Assembly: GCF_017874215.1 (NCBI RefSeq)
Contig: NZ_JAGGLB010000014.1
Location: 156,692-220,691, forward strand
Reading direction: 5' to 3'
From: Paenibacillus eucommiae
GTDB taxonomy: Bacteria > Bacillota > Bacilli > Paenibacillales > NBRC-103111
Length of the DNA: 64,000 nucleotides
Below, piece after piece: positions 59,041-64,000 of the stretch; the first letter of the stretch is position 1; each line of letters opens with the position of its first letter. The notes below the pieces were generated by a model, which saw nothing but the letters and a program-made list of their open reading frames with translations, ran no database searches and was not told where the DNA came from. A program made the translations under genes and the position numbers.

Positions 59041-59749
59041 GATGTGGGCGATTTGCTCGAAGGAACTGCAGATGTACTTCTTTTCACCAGTTGTATATGT
59101 TGCGTTTGCTTTTTATGTATTGCTTTCGAGCTTTTTCTTTTATGTGAACTTTGTCAGCTCGCAACCCGCTATTGTAGATGCACGCTACGTTGTGGGCAAC
59201 ACGACTTTTATATTCTTGTTCATCATTCCTCTGCTTACTATGAGGTTAGTTGCCGATGAATTCCGTCAGGGTACTGACGAGCTATTGCTTACTTCCCCTG
59301 CCGGAATTGGTGAGATTGTTTTTGGAAAATATTTGGCAGCTCTGATCGTGCAGGTTCTGCTTGTTGTTATTAGCCTTATTTATCCGCTGATTATGTCAGG
59401 CTTTGGCACGCTGGATCAGTCTATACTTTGGCTTTCTTATTTAAGCATGTTTCTGCTGGGGGCGGCGATGATGGCGATTGGCTTATTCGCTTCCAGCTTG
59501 ACGAGTAATCAAATGGTGGCGGGCATTGCGGGATTTGTTATTTTGCTGATGCTCTGGTTGATTGAATGGCTTAGCGATAGCTTTGGCGGGAAGCTCAAGG
59601 AGTGGATTGGCCAGTTTTCACTAACCAGTCATACCGTGAATTTGCAGAAGGGCGTGCTGCATGGCGGCGATATTCTTTTTTATGTGACGCTTGCTGCTGT
59701 CTTTATTGTTCTGAGTATTCAAGTTCTTGAAAGAAAGCGGTGGAGGTGA
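59033..59749 (+). CDS. ABC-2 type permease (GldF-like)
   Basis: A 238-residue membrane protein with six hydrophobic segments and the ABC-2 N-terminal pattern of a short basic stretch followed by K-E-L-x-M-Y-F-F-S-P. The start at ATG 59033, 9 bp after the GGAGG at 59019-59023, overlaps the ATPase stop; ATG 59027 and 59042 are alternatives. A typical E-F-R-Q-G-T-D-E-L-L-L-T-S-P loop is present. Partner of the ATPase encoded upstream. Confidence 0.88.
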   Translation: MRRMWAICSKELQMYFFSPVVYVAFAFYVLLSSFFFYVNFVSSQPAIVDARYVVGNTTFIFLFIIPLLTMRLVADEFRQGTDELLLTSPAGIGEIVFGKYLAALIVQVLLVVISLIYPLIMSGFGTLDQSILWLSYLSMFLLGAAMMAIGLFASSLTSNQMVAGIAGFVILLMLWLIEWLSDSFGGKLKEWIGQFSLTSHTVNLQKGVLHGGDILFYVTLAAVFIVLSIQVLERKRWR

Positions 59750-59753
59750 GCAT

Positions 59754-61145
59754 ATGAATAAATGGATACGTGGAACGAATGCGGTCGTATTCTCTGCTGC
59801 CGTCGTCGGTATTTTTATCATTCTGACGATTTTTCTTCACTCGATCAAAGGCTTTCAGCTTGATATGACCAAGAACAAGAGCTTTACCTTGTCTGATCAG
59901 ACGATCAGTACGCTGAGCAAACTGGATAAGGACATTCATATCGTTGTATTTACCAACCCCAGTGTGGATCCCTATATAACTCGTCAGGTGACAGATCTGA
60001 TCCAGCAATATAAGGTACGGAGCAGCAAGGTCACTTATGAGGAATTTGATATGCTCAAGCAGCCTTCCAAGGCTAAGCAGTATGGAGTGGATGCCAATGG
60101 GACCGTGATTTTCGAGAGCGGAGATCAAAAGAGGGTTGTTAACTTCTATGAAGTATTCATAGCGGGAGAGCAGCAGGACGGCTCTTACCGGTTCAGCGGA
60201 GAAGAGAAATTTACCCAGGCATTAACCAGTCTGACCTCTACTGAAAAACATAGTGTGTATGTGCTTTCAGGACATGAGGAAATTCCTTTGAACCAGTTGA
60301 CTGCTTTGAGCGCCAGCCTGGAGGGAGCTAATTATGTCGTCAAGGATCTTAATTTGTATCGCGAGGGAAAGATTCCAGATGACGCCGAAATGCTGCTTTT
60401 GTTAGGACCACAAACAGATATAAACGACAAAGAGGCTGAGTTGATCAACGCTTATCTGGACGACAAGGGCAAAATATACTTAGCGCTGGGCTTTAACAAG
60501 GATATGAAGACGGCCTGGAAAAATATTGACGGCATCATGAAAAGGTATGGTGTCAACAATGAACATGCAGTTGCGATCGAAGAAAAGCAGACTTCGTTGT
60601 TTGATCCGCTAACGATCATTCCAGAGTATGGGACACATGAAATTACGCAGAAGCTTGCCGATTATAATTTGTTAACGAACATGGCCCTTGCCATACCATT
60701 GAATGCAGATGCGGAAAATGCAGACTGGACCACTACGGCACTGCTGGATACAACTGCAGATGCTTACGGTGAGACGGATATTGCTTTATTAATGCAGTCC
60801 CAGACCAAGCAGGATGATAAGGATATTAAAGGTCCACTTCATTTAGGTTATGCTGTAGAAAATAAAGAGAAGCAGCCGAAAGCTGTCATTCTTGGAAGCT
60901 CAACCTTTCTGATGGATCAAGAAATTTTGACACAGGGCAATAAAGATTTTGCGTTGAATAGCATTGGCTGGCTTCAGGAGCAGACGGATCAGGTTACGAT
61001 TCGGCCTCGTGAAGGTGAGGCTTATCAGGAAGCACTCATTACTTTGGGGCAAGCGAATACGATATTTTACACTACGCTTGTAGCTTTACCGCTCTTGTTC
61101 CTGCTATTTGGGGGATTTGTCTGGTGGAGGAGGAAACGCGGATGA
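59754..61145 (+). CDS. GldG-family auxiliary ABC component
   Basis: A 463-residue protein with one membrane helix at each end (about 10-32 and 430-455) and a large extracytoplasmic domain between. The segment D-M-T-K-N-K-S-F-T-L-S-D-Q-T just after the first helix and a later V-Y-V-L-S-G-H-E-E are typical of the Gldg/ABC_transp_aux family. Such proteins accompany GldA/GldF-type transporters. ATG 59754 has GGAGGTGAG upstream. Its stop overlaps the next start (ATGA). Confidence 0.88.
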   Translation: MNKWIRGTNAVVFSAAVVGIFIILTIFLHSIKGFQLDMTKNKSFTLSDQTISTLSKLDKDIHIVVFTNPSVDPYITRQVTDLIQQYKVRSSKVTYEEFDMLKQPSKAKQYGVDANGTVIFESGDQKRVVNFYEVFIAGEQQDGSYRFSGEEKFTQALTSLTSTEKHSVYVLSGHEEIPLNQLTALSASLEGANYVVKDLNLYREGKIPDDAEMLLLLGPQTDINDKEAELINAYLDDKGKIYLALGFNKDMKTAWKNIDGIMKRYGVNNEHAVAIEEKQTSLFDPLTIIPEYGTHEITQKLADYNLLTNMALAIPLNADAENADWTTTALLDTTADAYGETDIALLMQSQTKQDDKDIKGPLHLGYAVENKEKQPKAVILGSSTFLMDQEILTQGNKDFALNSIGWLQEQTDQVTIRPREGEAYQEALITLGQANTIFYTTLVALPLLFLLFGGFVWWRRKRG

Positions 61146-62071
61146 AGCGGCTAATTCCTACTATTTTGCTGGTGATTGTCTGTATCGGAGGGTTCTGGTA
61201 TGCCTCTAGTCATGACTTTTTCAGAGAGAAAATAGAAGAGCCACAAGTGCTGCTTCCTGTTAAGAAAGAAGAAGTACAATCGGTTAGCATACAGACAACA
61301 GAGAATCAGATTGAGCTGCAGAACAAGGAAAATGGCTGGTTTATGGACAAGCCGTCCCCGCTGCCGCTGAATCAGAATCAAATTAATAGCTGGATCGATA
61401 CGTATGGGATGTTAACTTCGGATGCAGTAATTGAGGAAAACGCTGCAGATCTTTCTGTGTATGGATTGGATAAACCCTCACAGGTATATAAGGTGACGAT
61501 GAAGGACGGCTCAGTTAACGTGCTGCAGGTAGGAGAGTCGCTCCCGATTCAAGGCTATCTATATGCTAAATTAGAGGGCACATCTACTGTATATCAGGTC
61601 AGCGAACAAAGTATAAGCTCTTTGAATAAGAAAGCCTTCGATTTTATGGATGCAAGTCCGGTTAAATTCGATAATGATCAGGTGCAGGGTATTAAGTTCA
61701 CATGGAAGGGCAAGAGCTGGTCCTTAACGAAGACGGATAAGGATACTACAGCAGCCGGAGCGGCTTGGAAGCTGGGAGAGAAGGAGCTGGCAGGCTCAGA
61801 TGCTGCAGTGCTGCTTAATCAGTTGACTTTCCTTTCTACGGCCGAAGCGGCTAAGCCTGCTGCAGAAATTTCTTTGGAAGCGGCCGAGTTGAACGTGGAA
61901 ATAAGCTTATCTGCTGAAGGTAAGGAAACGACAGAGAAGTATCAAGGCAAGCTTGATGCAGACCCTGGAGAAAAGCTGTGGCTAGTGAAGCAAGGCGGAG
62001 ATTGGGCTTATGCCATTTCTACAGCCGATATTCAAGCGCTCGCTGATGCATTAGAGGAAAAAACAAAATAA
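61142..62071 (+). CDS. DUF4340 domain protein
   Basis: A 309-residue protein with one N-terminal membrane helix (about 4-22) and a beta-rich extracytoplasmic region containing the DUF4340 pattern (Y-G-L-D-K-P-S-Q-V-Y-K-V-T and later L-L-N-Q-L-T-F-L). DUF4340 proteins often follow gldG-like genes and are presumed accessory subunits. The start ATG 61142 shares bases with the gldG stop. It ends the operon and is followed by a strong terminator. Confidence 0.85.
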   Translation: MKRLIPTILLVIVCIGGFWYASSHDFFREKIEEPQVLLPVKKEEVQSVSIQTTENQIELQNKENGWFMDKPSPLPLNQNQINSWIDTYGMLTSDAVIEENAADLSVYGLDKPSQVYKVTMKDGSVNVLQVGESLPIQGYLYAKLEGTSTVYQVSEQSISSLNKKAFDFMDASPVKFDNDQVQGIKFTWKGKSWSLTKTDKDTTAAGAAWKLGEKELAGSDAAVLLNQLTFLSTAEAAKPAAEISLEAAELNVEISLSAEGKETTEKYQGKLDADPGEKLWLVKQGGDWAYAISTADIQALADALEEKTK

Positions 62072-62102
62072 AGATAAACAAAATAAGAAATAAACAGGTG
62101 CG

Positions 62103-62150
62103 AAAAAGCAGGAAAAGATGAGGTTCATCTTTTTCTTGCTTTTTTTTCTT
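62103..62150 (+). terminator. terminator of the Gld-type operon
   Basis: AAAAAGCAGGAAAAGATGA pairs with TCATCTTTTTCTTGCTTTTT almost perfectly, then a T run. Confidence 0.92.
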
Positions 62151-62221
62151 TTTTGGATACATAAAAGGGAAATTTTTGGTAACCCTAATATTGTCAATAC
62201 ATGAAAGGAGGGAATCTGCAT

Positions 62222-62443
62222 ATGCAAAATCAAGGAAATCAGTCGCTTTCTGCCAAGGAATTTGCTTACATATCCGATTCGTTCAAGAACGAAGAGCTGC
62301 TTACCAAGCTTTGTGTGCAGGGTGCTGTAGAATGTCAAACCCCATCCTTAAAGCAAACCCTGGTTCAGCTATCTCAAGAGCGTCTACAAAATGCCAGCGT
62401 ACTTACTAATGCCTTACAACAGCAGTCGGGGATTACCCACTAA
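62222..62443 (+). CDS. small spore coat protein (CotF-like)
   Basis: A 73-residue protein with the short CotF-type helical core (S-A-K-E-F-A-Y-I-S-D-S-F-K-N-E-E and L-Q-L-S-Q-E-R-L). Such small proteins are found in pairs with larger CotF-domain coat proteins. ATG 62222 follows AAAGGAGGG at 62202-62210. It precedes the Q/N-rich coat gene by 34 bp and probably shares its transcript. Confidence 0.75.
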   Translation: MQNQGNQSLSAKEFAYISDSFKNEELLTKLCVQGAVECQTPSLKQTLVQLSQERLQNASVLTNALQQQSGITH

Positions 62444-62477
62444 TTTGATAGTTACACACTTAGGAGGTGCATAGCAC

Positions 62478-63500
62478 TTGTACCAGCAAAACCCATACCA
62501 ACAACAAGGCTACGGCGGTCAGCATAATCAAGGATTGCAAAACCAAGCTCAACAAAGCCAAGGTTTTCAGAACCAAGTACAGCAGAACCAAGCTCAACAT
62601 AACCAATCTCAACAAAACCAGTCTCAACTGAACCAAGGTCAGCAGCAAAATCAAGGCCAACAGGTTTACCTGCAGGAGCAGGACCTGGCAAATTTTGTTT
62701 TGTCCGAGCTAAAACGGACAGCCAGAGAATATACAACAGCGATTCTTGAATCAAGCAATCCGCAGGTTCGTCAGGCTTTCCAATTTTTGCTGCAAAAAAC
62801 GTTACAGAATCAGGCTGTTTTGTACCAGGAAATTCAAAGTCTTAACGAATATGGACAGATCCCTAAGGCTCCGCAGCAAGAATTGCAGCAGGAACTGCAG
62901 AAGCAAAGTCAAGCAGCAGCGAAGCTGCAATCCTTTGTCCAGCAAAACCTTAGCGGAGGTCAGCAGGGCTGGCAGCAGCAGAATCAACAAAACCAACAAA
63001 ATCAAAACCAACAAATTCATCAGCCAAGCTCGGTAATAGGCTCGAAGCCATCATTCCAGTCTGGTGCTCAGCCTCAATCGGCAACTTCGTTCCCGCTATC
63101 GGCTCAAGCTAATTCACACCAATCCCAGCAGCCTTTTCAACAACAGTCCCAACAGTCTCAACAATCCCAGCAATTACTGCAATCGCAGTATTCGCAGCAA
63201 TCACATCAGATTCCGAATTCTCAGAACTCTCAAGGTTTCGGACAGCAGCAAGGAAGTAACTTCGAATCGGGATATGGGAGCGGCTCGGCTTTTGGGCAGA
63301 GCCAAGCGAATTCAACCGCTCATACTGGCAGCGCTGGGCTAAAATCAGGCCCAACTTTCTATGCAAGTTCCGCTTCGCAGTCAGAGTCGGATAAAGGTGC
63401 AGCACAATCTGCTTTCAGTGGACTTAGTGCACAAGCTGGACAAAGCAGTGAAAGCTCTGCCAGTCACAGTAAGCACGAGGGCAGCAAATACAGCTTCTAA
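62478..63500 (+). CDS. Q/N-rich spore coat protein (CotF domain)
   Basis: A 340-residue protein starting at TTG 62478 with AGGAGGTG 8 bp upstream. Residues 1-62 are almost entirely Gln/Asn. Residues about 63-150 form the helical CotF-type domain (Y-L-Q-E-Q-D-L-A-N-F-V-L-S-E-L-K-R-T-A-R). The rest (about 155-340) is Gln/Ser/Gly/Asn-rich low complexity. Coat proteins of this kind assemble on the spore surface. The Q/N content is unusually high and prion-like. It is followed by two hairpins (63486-63514 over the stop, and 63527-63566). Confidence 0.82.
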   Translation: MYQQNPYQQQGYGGQHNQGLQNQAQQSQGFQNQVQQNQAQHNQSQQNQSQLNQGQQQNQGQQVYLQEQDLANFVLSELKRTAREYTTAILESSNPQVRQAFQFLLQKTLQNQAVLYQEIQSLNEYGQIPKAPQQELQQELQKQSQAAAKLQSFVQQNLSGGQQGWQQQNQQNQQNQNQQIHQPSSVIGSKPSFQSGAQPQSATSFPLSAQANSHQSQQPFQQQSQQSQQSQQLLQSQYSQQSHQIPNSQNSQGFGQQQGSNFESGYGSGSAFGQSQANSTAHTGSAGLKSGPTFYASSASQSESDKGAAQSAFSGLSAQAGQSSESSASHSKHEGSKYSF

Positions 63501-63514
63501 AGTAAGCTGTATTT
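63486..63514 (+). terminator. hairpin over the stop of the Q/N-rich coat gene
   Basis: AAATACAGCTT (63486-63496) and AAGCTGTATTT (63504-63514) form an 11-bp perfect stem that includes the stop codon in its loop. Confidence 0.75.
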
Positions 63515-63526
63515 AAATCAGGCTAG

Positions 63527-63566
63527 AAGCCGTGGAGAGGTGTAATTGCTCTCTATGGCTTTTTTG
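63527..63566 (+). terminator. terminator after the coat genes
   Basis: AAGCCGTGGAGAG pairs with CTCTCTATGGCTT, then a T run. Confidence 0.88.
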
Positions 63567-63600
63567 TTGTCTTAAAGTGTAAGTTTTGAAGAAAGCAAGC

Positions 63601-63918
63601 CTGGGGTGGAATGAAGTCTGTAAGGAAATCCAAAATTTCATTGTATTCACTATCCCCTTCACTCAGAAACCAGGCGCCCGCTAGCTGTTCGTTTGAACGT
63701 GGCCCCGAATTGAGTGTGTGTTTTACTTTAACGATGTTTTTGATCATTAAAGCAATGTTTCCAGGTCAATCCTTCACGTTAACGATCAAAAACATTGTTA
63801 AAAGAGGACGGATGACCTCTCAGGCTGGTTAAAGGGGATTTTAATGATATTTTTCATCGTTAAATGAAGAATAAGGAGAGGACCCAGTGCTTTAACGATG
63901 AAAAACACATTAAGCATG
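63601..63918. repeat. interspersed repeat family, copy D (truncated)
   Basis: About 0.32 kb with the leader (a diverged ACTATCCCCTTCACTCAG) and palindromes at 63727-63752, 63778-63802, 63838-63865 and 63891-63918. It ends at the fourth palindrome, with no long hairpin. The small GAGG/CCTC stem between palindromes two and three is present. The final palindrome has a deletion in its right arm. Confidence 0.8.
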
Positions 63919-63949
63919 CATTGAATCTGACATGAAATGTAATGAAGAA

Positions 63950-63973
63950 TAATTTACTAAATAAGGTAAATTA
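63950..63973. repeat. 8-bp inverted repeat near the window end
   Basis: TAATTTAC (63950-63957) and GTAAATTA (63966-63973) with an 8-bp centre. It may be an operator or promoter-proximal hairpin of the next, unseen gene. Confidence 0.4.
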
Positions 63974-64000
63974 TGATGATCTTTTCATGGACAAAAACAA

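Overview
The window looks like a chromosomal segment of a low-to-mid GC Firmicute, most likely Paenibacillus or a close relative. The reasons are Bacillales gene order (flgL-DUF6470-fliW-csrA-hag; ftsE-ftsX-M23-ctpB-minJ-like; argCJBDFGH), purine-rich AGGAGG ribosome binding sites with frequent GTG/TTG starts, Rho-independent terminators after most units, LexA and ARG boxes of Bacillus/ArgR type, and spore-coat genes. There are no tRNA or rRNA genes, no CRISPR array, no prophage and no intact transposase gene.

Layout. 1-10.2 kb is a late flagellar block: the end of flgL, a DUF6470 gene, fliW and csrA (the translational switch on flagellin), a giant 1056-residue flagellin, two small motility genes, flagellin lysine methylase fliB, then flaG-fliD-fliS-fliT-like. 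10.2-16.4 kb holds a cluster of DnaA-box-like 9-mers, a cold-shock gene, long-form hpf, secA, prfB with its programmed +1 frameshift, and a YitT-family membrane protein. 16.4-24.8 kb is one arginine operon, argC-J-B-D-F-G-H, whose promoter is covered by two ARG boxes. 24.8-29.8 kb holds an orphan gene, the first copy (A) of a large non-coding repeat, and three minus-strand genes (DUF4097, DUF1700, VanW). 30.0-35.9 kb is a cell-envelope and division cluster: ftsE, ftsX, an M23 hydrolase, ctpB and a MinJ-like PDZ membrane protein. 36-39.5 kb has an SRPBCC/ArsR pair with a very clear double operator, repeat copy B, and motA-motB on the minus strand. 39.7-44.7 kb is uvrB-uvrA behind a promoter with a LexA box.

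45.3-53.4 kb (minus strand) holds the most interesting locus. A six-gene unit encodes a membrane-anchored FG-GAP propeller protein, an acyl-carrier-like protein, a class II aminoacyl-tRNA-synthetase-like amino acid:carrier-protein ligase, an SGNH/DltD-like membrane protein, a 36-residue DltX-like microprotein and a DltB-like MBOAT acyltransferase. It has the parts list of the Dlt D-alanylation pathway, but the DltA adenylating enzyme is replaced by a synthetase paralogue. I infer a non-canonical system that activates an amino acid in the cytosol, loads it on the carrier and exports it as an ester onto an envelope polymer. 53.6-64 kb carries a GNAT acetyltransferase, an RlhA-like U32 protein, repeat copy C, a four-gene Gld-type ABC/auxiliary unit, two spore-coat genes (one extremely Q/N-rich) and repeat copy D.

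The second notable theme is an interspersed repeat family of about 0.3-0.9 kb, present four times in 64 kb. It is built from an ordered array of TTTAACGATG/CATCGTTAAA palindromes followed, in three copies, by a long double-stem hairpin. One copy supplies the C-terminal codons and stop of an arsR gene, and another has been hit by a roughly 105-bp MITE with an 8-bp target duplication. All functional statements rest on reading motifs and gene order; no database search was possible.
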